Below, piece after piece: positions 1-12,677 of a DNA stretch of 64,000 bases (the stretch's first letter is position 1; each line of letters begins with the position of its first letter). The stretch covers positions 12,537,024 to 12,601,023 of the forward strand of contig CM055065.1 in assembly GCA_029204045.2 (NCBI GenBank), written 5' to 3'. A program made the position numbers and the translations under genes. The notes beneath the pieces were generated by a model. The model did not search any database, had not been told where the DNA came from, and saw only the letters and a list, made by a program, of their open reading frames with translations. This DNA comes from Tillandsia leiboldiana (taxonomy: Eukaryota; Streptophyta; Magnoliopsida; Poales; Bromeliaceae).

Positions 1-851
1 CCCGATGCGGTCAGGTGTTACAGGTGATACCGGGGTTGCAGGTGTTACAGGTGGTACAGGTGGATGCGAGTTACCGTTACGAGTAGAGCGGTTGTGCCAG
101 CTAGTCTTACTTTTGTGGCTTGGTATTACTTTACTGCTTTAGTACTATTTTTATGATAGTGTCGCTGACTACCCACTCTGTGACAGGTACCTCCAGGGGG
201 TAGAGGTAGGCGACGGTGAGGCCGAGTTGGTAGCAGTCGGTCTGAGGGAGCCCTAGTATGCTATTTTATTTACCTTCTCTGCATTTCATTCGGTATTGTA
301 GGTTACTGTGTGGTTCTCGATACCCTTGTGGGGTCGTGTGGATGTTGAGTACTTTCTTTCTGCTTATGCACTACTGTTTCCTTTATTGTTCCCGTTTGGC
401 CGTTTTCAAAGCAACATAACTAGAAAAGAAAAGAACTTCGAAAACTATCTTTCAAAATCTGGGTCGTGTGGACCTGTTTTCCAAACCCTGTGGAATTATG
501 GCATCTTTTCAAACTGTCTTCAAAGCCTTGGGTCGTGTGGACCTGCTTTCAAAACTGTGAGTTTATCCTTTCAACTTGATTGGCCACGGGTATTGTTTAG
601 TCCTCATGCATCGTACTAACTTCGAACTGTTGTGATTAAATGGGAAAATGATTGCTTATGTTCGACTATTGTAACAGCCGCGACGCCGTGCATATACAGA
701 GGAGACTTTGCCCGATTTTCGAGTAAATCTGTATATGTGGCGGGTCTGGGCACGCGCCGGGGAAGGAGGTTTTTAAACAAAAAATTTGTACGCACTTTAC
801 GCGTACTTTGAGGTATCGTTTCCGCTAAAATAAAACCCCCGGGGCGTGACA
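1..851 (+). mobile_element. Gypsy family G LTR, 3' part (LTR1), left end outside window
   Basis: This is the 3' portion of a plus-strand LTR ending in CCCCGGGGCGTGACA at 851. It aligns by eye with 852-1697 and with the G1 and G2 LTRs, sharing the order: a block ending CACTCTGTGACAGG, GTGTG-loop hairpins, a U5 hairpin around 690-745, and a GCGTGACA end. The bases after 851 resume an earlier part of the same LTR type, so LTR1 looks like a solo LTR or element end inserted into LTR2. The left TSD lies outside the window. No coding capacity is seen. Confidence 0.75.
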
Positions 852-1697
852 CCGGTTTTTGTGGTTTGCCCTATTTTGTTTCTCTTATGCTTATCATGCT
901 ATTTCTAGTCACTGACTTCCCACTCCGTGACAGGTTCGTCCAGGGGTGAGTGCTAGGGCACCGGTGAGGCCGCGAGAGTGCTGTTCTGACTCTTAGTGAC
1001 TTCAGATGCAGTGACTCTTCTTTCCCTTTTCTTTTATTACTCATGCTAGCTAGTTGTGGATTGCGACACCCCCGTGGGGTCGAAGTGGATGTTGCCTTTT
1101 CCCTTTTTCGAATAAACGAATGATTGTTATATTCTTTCTTACTTGGCCATTTTATACAATGAAAAGCAAACAAAACCGTTTGCGAAAACTACTTTTAAAA
1201 CGTGGGTGTCGTGTGGGCCCCGAATTTTACAAACCTTGTGGAATTTATGTGTTTGTGAACTGTTTTCACAAAGTTCGGCATCGAGTGGGTGCCATTTTCA
1301 AACCCTGTGGATTTATGTGGCTTTCAAACGGTCTTTCCTAAAACGATGGCATCGTGTGGATGCCGCTTTCAAAACCTTGTGATTATTTATCCTTTCAAAA
1401 CATCGGCCACTATGTTCTAAGTGAATACTAGAATGTCATGTGAGTTGTTTGGTTGTATGTGTACGAGACCCCAACTGATGTGGTTAGAGATTGTATGTGC
1501 TACACCTTGTGAGACACTTTGTACTTGAGACGCCGTGCATATACAAAGGAGACTCTGCCCGTTTGTAGAGTGAATTTGTGTATGCGGCGGGTCTGGACAC
1601 GCACCGGGGAGCATTGGTTTACAAAAAAAAATATATGGCTGAATTAGGGGCATCGGTGGCTCCTCTTCCGCGCGATTCGAACCCCCGGGGCGTGACA
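852..1697 (+). mobile_element. Gypsy family G LTR, 3' part (LTR2), interrupted by LTR1
   Basis: This continuation of an outer G-type LTR runs from just upstream of the CACTCCGTGACAGG block to the terminal CCCCGGGGCGTGACA at 1697. It carries three GTGTG/GAGTG-loop hairpins (about 1205-1221, 1277-1293, 1348-1364) and the conserved U5 hairpin (about 1530-1595). The sequence changes at 1698 to an antisense gypsy LTR of another family, so the LTR ends here without a primer-binding site and is probably solo. Short ORFs inside are fortuitous. Confidence 0.75.
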
Positions 1698-1702
1698 GTA
1701 AT

Positions 1703-4153
1703 AGGGATACAATAAAAGTCTACTATAGTCTCTCACTCTCACACTGGCTGCAGGAGATCTAACTATTCGGCGATCCCCTTACCTCGGTCGGCGGTCGGCG
1801 GTCGACGGACCCGCAGCTGCCGCAGAAGACTCTGCAAAACAAAGGGGAGAAAAAGAGAGGGAGAGCAACAAAGGGTGTGAGAACTACTAGTAAGACCAGT
1901 AGCCCCCAGTGGGTAAATCTTCAAAGTCCGACGTACCCACTAAGTCTACCAGAGGCAAGAAAGAAGGGTAAGTGGTAAAACTGTAAACAGAACTGCTGAT
2001 AAGGATAAACTACCACTACTATGCCTCTAATGCTATGATGAATGAAAATAACTGTAAATGCATGTATCAGTGAAAAATAACCGCCGAGATATAACCCAAT
2101 CAACCCGAGCTAAAACTCGAACACTACCTGCAGAACCATCACAATCAGCAAAAAGAACCAAGTACCGCCGATGTGAAAATCACCCAAGTAACTGGCCGGC
2201 ACTCATTGACCGGTATAACCGCCTACTCCGGAGGGGCACTCGAGGGAAGCTACCCACACGAGGAAAGTAACCATAACAAAAGTATCTCAATAAGCAGGAC
2301 TTGATCAAGACTATGCTCAATGTGGAGAACTATATCCACTAAGGACAATCCTGGCCCAACCTGATGCAAAATCCATAACCGGCGCAACCGTCCAAAATCC
2401 ACGGTCGCCAAACCAACCCACGAGTCAAAAATCCGGTGTAAGCCCACCTGACTCGAAAATCTCAACTATACTACCCCGTGCACATGCTCAACCCAGAGCA
2501 ACATGTAACACCTCTACATATGTGTAAAAAAGGAGAAAAGAAACCAAAAGAGTTTTTTCCTAAGTCAAATCAAACATGATCGTGTAGCAGAAAAAGGTGG
2601 CTTATCTAGATGACCATTCAAGCATGCATTTGTTCTCATTTGGAAGAAAATAAAGAGTAGCAACCAACATGATTCTCACATAACATGAACTTGGAAATAA
2701 CCGACAACATTCATTCTCATTTTAAAGGGTTTAGGAGTCATGAGCAACACTTAATTTTATATGAAATAAATCTCAACATATAACCATAACTATTCTTTTT
2801 CATGAATGGACTAAAATCAATAGTAGGGATCAATCTCACATAAGCTAGATCAAGATCAATGAAGTAACTATTCTCACATAGCATACGCTAAAAGAATATC
2901 GCGTATGATCAACATCACATAAGGTAGTGCAACATTCACCGAGCTAATCATTCACACATGGATAGGCTAATAATTAATTAACATCATATAAACATGGGCA
3001 TTCAATCAAGAATCACCAAAGAATAGGGAAACAACAACCAACTATAATTACTGGAAATCCAATAGCCCGAGTGGGTAAATCGTAACTTTGGAGGTGTTCA
3101 ACAACCCACCTAGTAGCTCGACGATCGAAGTCTGATCTAGTTGAAATTCAGCATGCACGATCTCCCACCTGTTATGAACCCAACGCACCAAGAATCGCCA
3201 TGAGATCACTGTCGGATTGAATACAATCATCAAAACAAAATCGTCGTGCAGATTTTTCAAAAAATTCTAGCAATTAACTCCTTTGAAGGTAGATTAAATA
3301 TCTGAGTGCAATAGCTCAATTTTACACTCCCAACAGCAAATTTAGATTTCCCTCTGTCCAAGAATCATCTTTCTAGGCTCAAGAACCTATCTTAGACCCC
3401 TCTTAATTTTTCAATTTACGTAAAGGTCCAATGCTGTCCAAACATACATCAAATTTTTAACAAAGACTTCTAGGTTAAATAGGGACCAATCCATACAGAA
3501 TTTTTAACTACAACCAAAAGGGAAAATGTTCACCTTGATTATAAGAATATCTCCAAACTTTAAAATCTCAAAAATAGCCACGTATTAACTCAAAATCTGC
3601 ATCTCCAAAGTCCAATTATCAAAACAATATCCAAATACATTCCTGCTGTTAACCTGAAAATAGGGGTTGAAAGATTGATAAAATTACCTAGGTAAACGAG
3701 CTCTAAATTCTACAAGAAAGGTACCACTGGATTCCTCTTCAAGAGTAGATGAAGATCAAGCCAAAAAACACCAAAATCCATGGACAAATGAAAGAAAAAT
3801 TCCATAACTGCTCTCAGCTATCAAAAATCCAATTTGTGCACAAGTTCTTCAAAGAAGGCTAATAAACTCCCAGAAATATTCAAATCTAGGTAAAGTGGTA
3901 CATACCAAAGTTGTAGATCTTCGAGTCCTGAAGATTTTTCCATAAAAATCATCTCAAAATTCCACTCCTATAGTCCAAGGTAGGGAAAACACTGAGTATT
4001 GTCCAAAATTTCAGAATTTGCACAAGGGTTCCAAAGATGGATTAAGAACTCTAATAAAACTCAAGATCTAGACAAATTGTTGAATACCAAAGTTGTAGAT
4101 ATATCTTGAAGATGCAGAACCAAAATTAGGCCAAATCTCCAAAAGATGAGTTC
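1703..4153 (-). mobile_element. Outer gypsy LTR fragment (A), minus strand
   Basis: This non-coding piece shares blocks with LTR B and the 15119 solo LTR in the same antisense orientation: GTGAGAACTACTAGTAAGACC-like and CCCACTAAGTCTACCAGAGG-like stretches, then a GTGTAGCAGAAAAAGGTGGC-like block. Its left part is cut by LTR2 and its right part by LTR H1 at 4154. The AT-rich section 2480-4150 repeats TACCAAAGTTGTAGAT-like phrases at about 3903 and 4085. No ORF resembles a known protein. It is the oldest host of the nest I can identify. Confidence 0.6.
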
Positions 4154-4433
4154 TGTAGGGCTCCCGCGTGGTGTCTCAAAATTTTTCGCGTAACTTGACT
4201 GTGTGGTCGGTGCCGAGAAACACCTATTTTTGGTGTATCGAGTGCGTTGTGCGTCAAACGGACGCCAAAAACGGACTCAGCGCGCGAAAACAGTCAAAAT
4301 TGGCTATTTACGGGCAAATTTGGGCTTACGGGCTCAATTTGTGGGTGGGCTGGTCCACGGCCCACCGCGCGTGCTCCGGGTGCAGCGAACCCGCTTGATG
4401 CCACGTGGCCGCGCCTCATTGGGCGCGGCGACC
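4154..4433 (+). mobile_element. Gypsy LTR H1, segment 1 (5' end)
   Basis: This segment begins TGTAGGGCTCCCGCG and aligns with the start of LTR H2 at 50471 (TGTAGGGCCCC); both then read GAAACACCTAT...TTGGTGT. It is interrupted at 4434 by solo LTR B. The sequence resumes at 8462, as shown by the CGACC duplication. It contains the G-box sequence CCACGTGGCC near 4400. Confidence 0.7.
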
Positions 4434-7400
4434 TGTCATGCCCTAGGGTCGAAACTGCGACCCGGGCTCGCCAACAGATCCGCCGCCTATATAAAACCAC
4501 GCATAGGCGAAGCGTCTAACCTAGAAGAAAAGGACTACAGCTAAACAGATATCAGAGCTATAAAATAAAACTGTTGTAAAACTAAAAATCAACCATCTGT
4601 ACAACTGGAAATAATGATACAATATCCATCTCCCATACGTGATAATCATAAAATATCCTCAAATACAATAACCCGAAACTCAACAGGGAGGTAAACCGAA
4701 ATAATACATCAGTGTACTGGCTCTCAGTACAAGTCAGATCCTCACAATACAATAATCTCTCAAAAGCAGAAATAAAATAATCTACTGACTGTACTATGGA
4801 TCTCCAATGAAGGGGTACAGCTACTCTCCAAAGATAGGTAGGGATCTAGCTCGTGACTCCCTAGCCTCGAACAGCAACCGCAGAATCAGCAACCCCCGCT
4901 AAGTCTCTGCAAAACAAAGGAGAGGAAAGAAAATGGAGGGGGAAAACTCCCAACGGGTGTGAGAACTACACCAAAAGGGGAGTTCCCAGTGGGTACCGCC
5001 ACCAGGCCCGACGATCTGCCCACTAAGTCTACTAGAGGCATAAGATCATCACGCAGTATAAACTGAACAAGAATGCTGTAGATACTCTATAGCTACCATG
5101 CCTCTATCTAAATGCTCAAATAGGGAAAACCAATGAAAGGTATGCAACCACTCGCACATGAAGTGCACAATCGACCCAATCGAGCTGACTGCCACATCTG
5201 GTTCAGTCAAGCCTGCGCCTCCCTAGTGTATCAACGTAGGGTGTCCAATCGGACTAACTCGCTATCGAATAGTGGCCCATGCAGGCTATAGTCGAAATCC
5301 ACGCTCTCTCAGAACGGATAGACTCAAGATCCTCAACATCTCGCACAACGGTCGAACTACTCACAACGACCCCGGGACCACTGTCAACCCAAGTGGTTCC
5401 CAACAACACTAGCACTGGCCTAATCACAGCTACTAGACTCCACTCAACCCCCAGGCACGAGTGCAACAATGAAAGTACCTGCCTGAATAAACCCAATCTA
5501 ACCACCAGTAAATACTGGTACTGCCTGCTGTGCCTGCCATATCGGGTATGCTGGCCAACGCATAACACCGATGGGAAGAAGGAGTCTCAATGACTCAAAG
5601 CCTGCCTGTCGCACACTCCGGAGTGGCACTCGAGTGGAGCGACCCACACGAGTAAAGTGTCTCAGTAACAAGTATCATAAGTATCATAATATAGCAAGAC
5701 TGTATCACGACTCTGATCAAAGTGGGAAAACCCATCCACTAAAGAAAAACTCCGGTCCTCAATCAGATGCAATAGTACTCAATAAGTGGGAAACTCCGTC
5801 CACTAGAGAAATATGATACCCAATCTGATGCACAAGTACATATCCGGTCAACCGCCCAATATTCGCGGTCGCCGCAATACCCCACAATCCACAACCTGGT
5901 ACAACAACCAACACCCGGCCAACCGCCCAATATCCGCGGTCGCCGTAATCCCCTAACATCCACAATCTGGCACCATAACTGACATCTGGTCAACCGCACA
6001 ATATCCGCGGTTGCCGCAATACCCACAATCCACAATCAAATCCAACCTGTCCCAAACTCGAAGTCTCGACTACACTATCCCAAACCCCTGCTCGAACCCG
6101 AGCAACATGAATCACCTGACTAACGAATAAGGAGAAAAGATGCAAACATGGTTTCTACTAAGTCAAGTTCCAACATGACAGTGTAGCAGTAAAAGATGGC
6201 CTATCTAGATGTCCATACAAGCATGCAAATGTCCTCAAGTAACATAAAAGGGAGTAAAACAGATAGTAGCACCACATGCCAAATCCACTAATCCGCTACA
6301 CCCGTCCATAATCCATGGTCCATCATAAATCATCATAATGATACCCGCACATAGATAAAGCATCCTACCCCATCGAGTAATCATATCTCATAAAAGACTA
6401 TGTGCGACATGGCATGCTAAAAGATCACTACTATAGTGTGTCAATCTACATGATCTAGGCCATTCCTCAAGCTTACATCTCAATGCTAGAGATTATACAT
6501 TTAATCATGCATGCTAACAATCACATAGGGCAAATTTCCTTAGGTAAGCTTTTACTATTCATCATCATGAATATCCAAATCTTGCAAGTCCTTAATAATA
6601 TCTAACATGATGCAATTCCCTTATACAATCATCATTCCTAAGCTTACCCCTCAATCACATATATTGTACCCTAAACATGCATGCATTTTGTCAGATAGAA
6701 TTAGAGAACCGTCCACCGGTTCTGGGGACAAAGCAACCTACCTGAAACGCTTTCCGCAGGCAAAGCCGAAGTCGGTGAAGTGCGCAGTCACTCGCTAACA
6801 AAATCCGCCGAAACCGTACCCTCGGTACACGGTCGTGCAAGCCTCTGCTCAACCAACAACGCAACCAACAACACAATCAATACCCCCAACAACACCCAAA
6901 TAGCACTTGCTGTTTTTACCAACCAGCACAAAGAAGGGGCCTTTTCACCTGCGTGAAGTTCTCCGGAAAATCCAGAAAAATCACAGTTGCGATCCTCGCG
7001 ACGAGTAGATCCAAATCGAGTATTTATACACCTCGTTCCGACACCTGTAGGCCAAGATACAAATATAACTTCGCGGTATGCTGAAGTATCCACACAACCA
7101 CGAATCTGCGGAAAACAGTATCAAAGAAGCTTAATTATCACCTTCGAAGAGTCCTCCAAAAATTCTAGTAAAAATACGGTCGCGTTCCTCTCGAAGCGTA
7201 GATGCCGATCGAGTCACGCCCCGATCCGATGCCCGTAGGCCGAGAAATCCCAACAAAACTCCATCGCTGTCCCGTACCTCACAGTAGTACAAAGGGTCAC
7301 AAAAACACCTCTGGAACACCACCAAAACCTCGAAACGGAGCAAAGTGATCAACACAGAAATCGAGGACGTACCTCTCGTGAACGTGCTGCCGTGAAAATC

Positions 7401-8456
7401 AGCTCAAAACTTCATCGGGGTGATCCGGGGGGTCTCGCGGACTGAAAAGCGACGGTAAAAGCCAAAATCGAAAGAGTGTCGAAGTGCGTCGCGTCGCAGA
7501 AAACGCCGATACTGTGGCGTCCAAAAATCTCGGGAATCCTCCACAAGATGCAGGACACAAAGAGGAGGAAGTTTGCTGTAGAACCCTCTGTGAGAAACAG
7601 GCCATAAAAACCCTGAATCGGAGCTGGAATGGGCCTATTTATAGGCCCAGCTGAAGAAATCCAAAAATACCAGAACTGTCCTGGGATTCGGGCGCTCGGA
7701 CCATAATCGGGCGCCCGAATCCCCCACAGGGTTCCCTGCGAGGAGCGCCCGAAACCGCCTCCTCGCGCCACGTCACCCATAACAGGCAACAGCCGAACCC
7801 TCCACACGCCTTGCGCCGCGTGGACCCCCGCGGAAGCTGACGCGTGGCGCGCCCATGCGTTGGAACTGCGCATCAACGCCCGCCTGCCAGCCCACGTGCG
7901 CGCTGCGCCCGCCGCCTACGCCCCCTGCTATGCACACATCCCGAGGTGCTCCCCACGCACCTCCGTGGACCGCGACCACCGCACCAACCAACCTGCTGCC
8001 GCCACCTGTCAACTGCGAGCCAACGGGGAGACGACACGTGGCACGCCGCCCCCGCGTACCGCGCTCGCCTGCGCGCCTGCCCGGCCCGCGCGCTGCCCGC
8101 GCCCGCTCCCGTGGACCGGGCCCACTGCGCCACGCCTTCTGCTCCGCCAAGTGGCGTACGGCGCCAATCGAAAGCCGCCACGTGGCACACCGTCGGTCCA
8201 CCGGTCCACCGTGCACCCGAAAACACTGAAATCTTCCGGGTGCCCGTTTTTGGGCGTCCGGACTCAAAAAAATACAACCAAGCGCGAAACCACTTCTAAA
8301 ATTCGGCGGGGCATTCGAATAGACTCGTGATCCATTTTTCACACTGAGTTCATCACTTGTGTCCAATTTGCGCATAAACACCGCCAACACACCACATAGG
8401 CCTCCATAAGCTGCTGAAGCAACAGTAATCCTTACGTGAGAATTCGGGTCCTCACA
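4434..8456 (-). mobile_element. Solo gypsy LTR B (4.0 kb)
   Basis: Read on the plus strand, it starts TGTCATGCCC and ends CCTCACA, so the minus-strand LTR runs TGTGAGG...GGGCATGACA. The 5-bp duplication CGACC flanks it at 4429-4433 and 8457-8461. No internal region is present, so it is a solo LTR left by LTR-LTR recombination. It shares blocks with the 15119 solo LTR. The GC-rich U3 at 7700-8200 has several CACGTG sites, and a TATAAATA box lies on the minus strand at 7636-7643. ORFs such as 7412-7876 and 7773-8591 are fortuitous GC-rich frames. Confidence 0.93.
7636..7643 (-). promoter_or_regulatory. TATA box of solo LTR B
   Basis: TATAAATA on the minus strand, inside the near-palindrome GGGCCTATTTATAGGCCC. 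The same GGCCTATAAATAGGCC context occurs at 51333 in LTR H2. Upstream in transcription direction lie the conserved CGGGCGCCCG palindrome (around 7700) and G-boxes. Confidence 0.7.
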
Positions 8457-8461
8457 CGACC

Positions 8462-8677
8462 GAGGTGTGGGCGTGAGGGCGGGGCGTGGGCGCGCGTGTG
8501 TAGCGCCACGCGGCAGCCCCGCGTTGGGCGCGCCGCCCGAGGGCGCCCATGCGTGTTGATACGAGGCGCTGGCGTGCGTGGGCACCGCCACATGGTGGGG
8601 CCCCGTTGGCCCCGCTCCATGCGACGAGGGCGCGCTGACACGGGGGCGCCAGCTGGCGGCCCCCGGTTGGTCCGGGC
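8462..8677 (+). mobile_element. Gypsy LTR H1, segment 2 (GC-rich U3)
   Basis: This is the continuation of H1 between solo LTR B and element D. It is about 75 percent GC and non-coding. The last five bases, CGGGC (8673-8677), are the left target duplication of element D; the matching copy is at 49187-49191, where H1 resumes. Confidence 0.75.
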
Positions 8678-9983
8678 TATTGGGTTATGTATAATAGGAT
8701 CTAAATAGGGGAAAAAACACCTAGAGGGGGGTGAATAGGTGCAAACAATAAACACTCAAAAATCTTTGCGATATAAAACCCAATGCGGAAAAATAAATAA
8801 CACGCAGAGATTTTTACGTGGAAAACTCCAAACCGGAGTAAAAAACCACGGGACCGATAACACGGTGAAATCCAATAGAATTAAACACGTACAAGGTGAT
8901 ATACCGTACTCACAGACGACTCAACCTTTTCCATACGCTCCTAGTTGATCTTCTCCGCTCGCTCCACGACGCTTCTCGAATCCACGATCTGCATCCAACG
9001 CCGAATCCACGACGTCCGACCGAATCCACAGTCTTCACCTAGTAGCACGCTTCGAATCCACGAACGTACCTCGCTCCGAATCCACGAGAGCGGTAGCACC
9101 TTGAATCCACAAGGCCACGCGAGTCCACGCGCCGATTTTGGGAAAATCGTTGTTTTTGGGTGGTGATGATCCGCCGAATACTTAGATTAGAAATAGATCG
9201 GAAATACCATCTAAGTATTCATTGATTTGATTCTACTCAAAATGTGAGTATGAAAATCTAGAATCAAATCAATCAATATAGATGAAGAAATATAAGATTA
9301 AATCTATTGATTTCCTTTCTTCTCTATATGTGGATCTATCTATTTCGGTCGTCTTTTTCCCTTTTTCGTGGGTTACCCTAAAAGATGAATTAAAGGGTCT
9401 ATATATAGGTTAGAAACCATTGGAAGAAGATAAGAATCAGAAACTAACCTTTTCTGGAATTTTTCAGGACGACGATCCGGATCGGATTTCGGCGATCCGG
9501 ATTGCAGTAGCGAGAAAGACAGTTTCCAGAAAAACAAAGGTTCGGGATCCGGATCAAAGTGCCTGATCCTGATCGTTCATACAATTCACCAAACACCAGC
9601 GTTCGGGATCCGGATTGAAATGCCTGATCCGGATCGTTCAAATAAAATGGTAAAACCAGTGTTCGGGATCCGAATCAAAGGAGGCTACGATCCGGATTGA
9701 ATTTCCGTATGAACAAACACCCTTCGGGATCCGGATTGGAAAGTCTGATCCGGATCCTGAACATATCCCATGTCCAGTTTTTGATTTTTATGCAATTAAA
9801 AATTCATCCAAGTGTTTCTCCACTATAAGAAGTATTCGGATCACCAAAAATAATTAGTTAAACATACCTGATCCTTTTCAATTCTTCTTTCTTGAGATTG
9901 AGTTAACTGATCCAACTTTCTTCATCTTCAATCTTCAGGACTTAACCGAATTCACGAAATACGCCAACTCAAATTCCGTAACA
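8678..9983 (-). repeat. 3' LTR of copia element D
   Basis: 1306 bp, same length as its partner at 47881-49186. It contains the AATCCA-loop (TGGATT on the coding strand) hairpin array at 8970-9131 and paired GATCCGGATC sites across 9474-9756. It is followed in plus coordinates by the complement of the polypurine tract (about 9984-9996). Confidence 0.93.
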
Positions 9984-10705
9984 ATCTCCCCCTTTGGCGG
10001 TTTCGTGACAAAACACAAATCCACTCAAAAAAATTCAAAAAGATATTTTTGTTGCTATCACCATACAACAAAAATTTACAATGAGATCCAAATAAAAATA
10101 GATACATGAGTTAAACTCCTAAAACAGACTCTAGACTTAGACATCTGTACTCTCTGCAAAAGAAATCATTCTTGACAAAAGAAATCGTTAGATACGTCAA
10201 GAATTTTATGTCATTCAAAAACCACATACACAGATGAAGTTTATACTCATTTATACTTACAATGACATTTATACATTCAGATATGTAACTGGATCATATT
10301 TAAAAACCAACATATCTTCTATGCAATCAAAAACCAAATGTCACAAACTTGTTAGTGAACATCAACTTGTTAGTTATATTACATGCCCAAATAGTTAATC
10401 GAATAGTTAGTCGAGGCATGCATGTAATCACAAAAGAAAACCAAAAGTTGAAGTTCTACTTACCTTCATAGTTCACAACTGGACAATCGATCATAGTTTC
10501 ATTGTTCAAACTCATTGTTCAAACTGTTATAATATTCTCCCCCCCTTTTTGTCACAAAATTAGCCAAAATTACCAAAATGGAGAGAAAAGTTAACAAGTT
10601 CAAGAACCAAAACTGTGAGAATTGAAACTATAAACTAAAACTTAAAAACCTGCATAAGAAAAGATTAAAAATCTGCAGAAGAAAAAGAAATTAGAAGGAT
10701 ACGGA
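9984..10705 (-). other. Element D 3' untranslated region with polypurine tracts
   Basis: Non-coding stretch between the env-like pseudogene and the 3' LTR. A purine tract (minus strand AAAGGGGGAGAT) abuts the LTR. A second, similar tract (minus strand AAAAAGGGGGGGAGAAT) lies near 10534-10556, close to the env-like stop. No ORF of note. Confidence 0.7.
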
Positions 10706-12148
10706 TTATTCAGACTCATCCGAACTGATATAGCCGAGTATTTGGAAGATTTTCTTTAATCGTTTGTTCATGGATGACTGGTTCTTGTTGACCTTTTTTA
10801 TTTCTTCCTTTACTTCAATCAGTTCATTCGATATGCGTTCTTGCTCGTTGGAGAGCCTTTGTTGTTCTTTATAAATAGAGGTAACCGATGCATCATCATC
10901 GGATGTCGATGGAGGTGCTTGTGCTGCATGTGCTGGTTGGACTGGAGGTTGTGCTGCTGGTGCAGAGGTTGTTGCTTGTTGTTGTGCTTTTCGTCGGTGA
11001 GGAGGTGATATGGGCTCATCTTGTTTTGTTGAGAGAGACTTTACAATAGTTGTTTCATTGATCGTTCCTAGACTGTGCATGTAGGAACTCGCACTTGTGT
11101 CAACTTTAAATTTTCGAAAAATGCGCATAATGATCATTGGATAGGGAAGTCTCTCTGAGGGGTGAGCATGTTCCACATAACGTGCCATCCTTGACCAGAT
11201 GACGTAAGGAATGTTTAAGTTTGCTCCCATTGCCGCTGTGGGGTTTCCAAGAAGATAAAGGACTAACATCCTATCCCACCGAAGAACCTTTGTGTTCATA
11301 TTTGGAAGGACGTTATAACAAACAATGAAGTTCAAGTAGCGATACTCTGGTCGAAGCTCTTTTGAAAAAACGGAGTTTCCTGCCGACCGAGTATCTGGAA
11401 GACTGATTCCATCAACTACCACTCTCCAGGAGTTGGTGGTGAGGGTTTGACTTTTCAGATAATGAGCCCCATCAGCTCTGGCCGTCATTCCTAACGCCTC
11501 TCCAATCAGTTGAGGGGTTACTTTGATCTTAACATTCTTAACTAATGTTTGAAATTCGCGACGTCCGCTCTCCTGATCAACTAGATAGCAAGCATTTTGA
11601 TAAAACATCCTTACTGAGTGAAGACAGTACCCAGTGGTCTAAGGAAAATTGCAAATGGGAGCAAGACCTGTCTGGTCATACAGAGTCCCAAATAGCGAAG
11701 ATCGTTCCTTCAAGGCTTTGACATTAACATGTCTTTCGCCAATGCATTCCCTGTTCTCAAAATCCTTTATCCTAGCAGAGCTGATAAAGTCTTGTGGAGG
11801 AGGCTGGCTAGCAACTGATTGCTCAATGGAAATTCCTCGAGCACTCCCTCTCTTGCGGGCAACACTTTTTCTTTTTGTTTTCACAGAAGTTTCTTCCATT
11901 TGAGCTTTTCCTTTTTCAGCAGCAGTGGGCGGAGCCTTTGCCTTTGATGTCTCTGCAGGAGCTTTCCCTTTCGAAGCAGTAGGAGTAATTGCTTCAACTT
12001 AAAGCTCATCCCAATCGATCGATTCCGTTTCTGAGTCAGTATCAGAATCATCCTTTGTTTTCTTCGCCTTCTTAGCCTTCTTGGGCTTGATAGTATCTCT
12101 TGTATGAACCATAGCAGCCAGAAGAAAAATGATCCAGGTGATCACCAT
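10706..12148 (-). pseudogene. Env-like third ORF of element D, two nonsense mutations
   Basis: One frame runs through three ORF pieces (start at 12148 by alignment with the intact E copy at 33516; breaks near 11999 and 11639; end 10706). Both breaks are stops where E has CAA (Gln) and GAG (Glu). The translated pieces show the features of the E protein: hydrophobic N-terminus starting MVITWIIFLLAAMVHTR, Lys-rich then acidic linker, a conserved core with RECIGERHV and TPQLIGEALGM, a Q/P-rich linker and a C-terminal coiled coil. The core resembles the plant transposon-associated domain family found in SIRE env-like ORFs (my recognition, not a search). Role unknown. Confidence 0.85.
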
Positions 12149-12183
12149 TGCTACTAGTTTCTTGTGAGAAAGGAAATCCTGTG

Positions 12184-12590
12184 AGCAACAACTCAAGAAC
12201 ACGAAAAAAATTATTAATTTTCAAAAATTTGAAAAATTATACCCAAACAATCATTATCGTGTAGAGAGATTAAGAATCAAATTAGTTTTGCAAAAGGAAT
12301 TTTAAAAATAGATCAATCGCATGATTTTCGAAAATTCCCATTATATGCCCTAAAACCGAAATTTTTGAAATCGAAGGCCAGAAATCCGTTTATCCTTAGA
12401 ATACCTAGCATATAATCAAAACTAATCTACCCAGAGTTCTTATTTCAAAAGAAATTTGATCAAAAACCATCCACAAACGAAAAAGATACGGAAATTTCAT
12501 CACGTTTTGAGGAAGAATATGAAAAACTGTGAAAAACCGAGATTTTGATCAATAAAACTTACTTGGAATCGAAGAACTTGAGTTTGAAAG
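12184..12590 (-). other. Putative 5' UTR intron of element D env-like gene
   Basis: On the minus strand, a GTAAGT donor lies near 12560 and a CTCACAG/GATTTCC acceptor near 12183, placing about 380 bp of AT-rich DNA just upstream of the env-like start. The same donor and acceptor occur at the same place in element E, and the acceptor also in C. Splicing is inferred, not shown. Confidence 0.5.
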
Positions 12591-12677
12591 CTTCCAAGAT
12601 GGATAAATTCTAGAGAGAGAAGCTCTGGAGACTTTTGAACAAAAGATTGAAGTAAAAGAAATTAAAACCCTTTTGTT

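Noticed and set aside
5763..6035. ORFs with repeated WALGRV/DRGYWAV-like phrases
   Set aside because: They derive from three copies of a CCGGTCAACCGCCCAATAT-type repeat (5846-6005) in solo LTR B that is also present, diverged, in related LTRs. Not a protein gene.
7412..8591. Long overlapping ORFs on both strands in a GC-rich stretch
   Set aside because: They overlap on opposite strands inside solo LTR B, show no protein motif, and reflect few stop codons in GC-rich U3 DNA. The same applies to 17362-19059 and 50620-51420.
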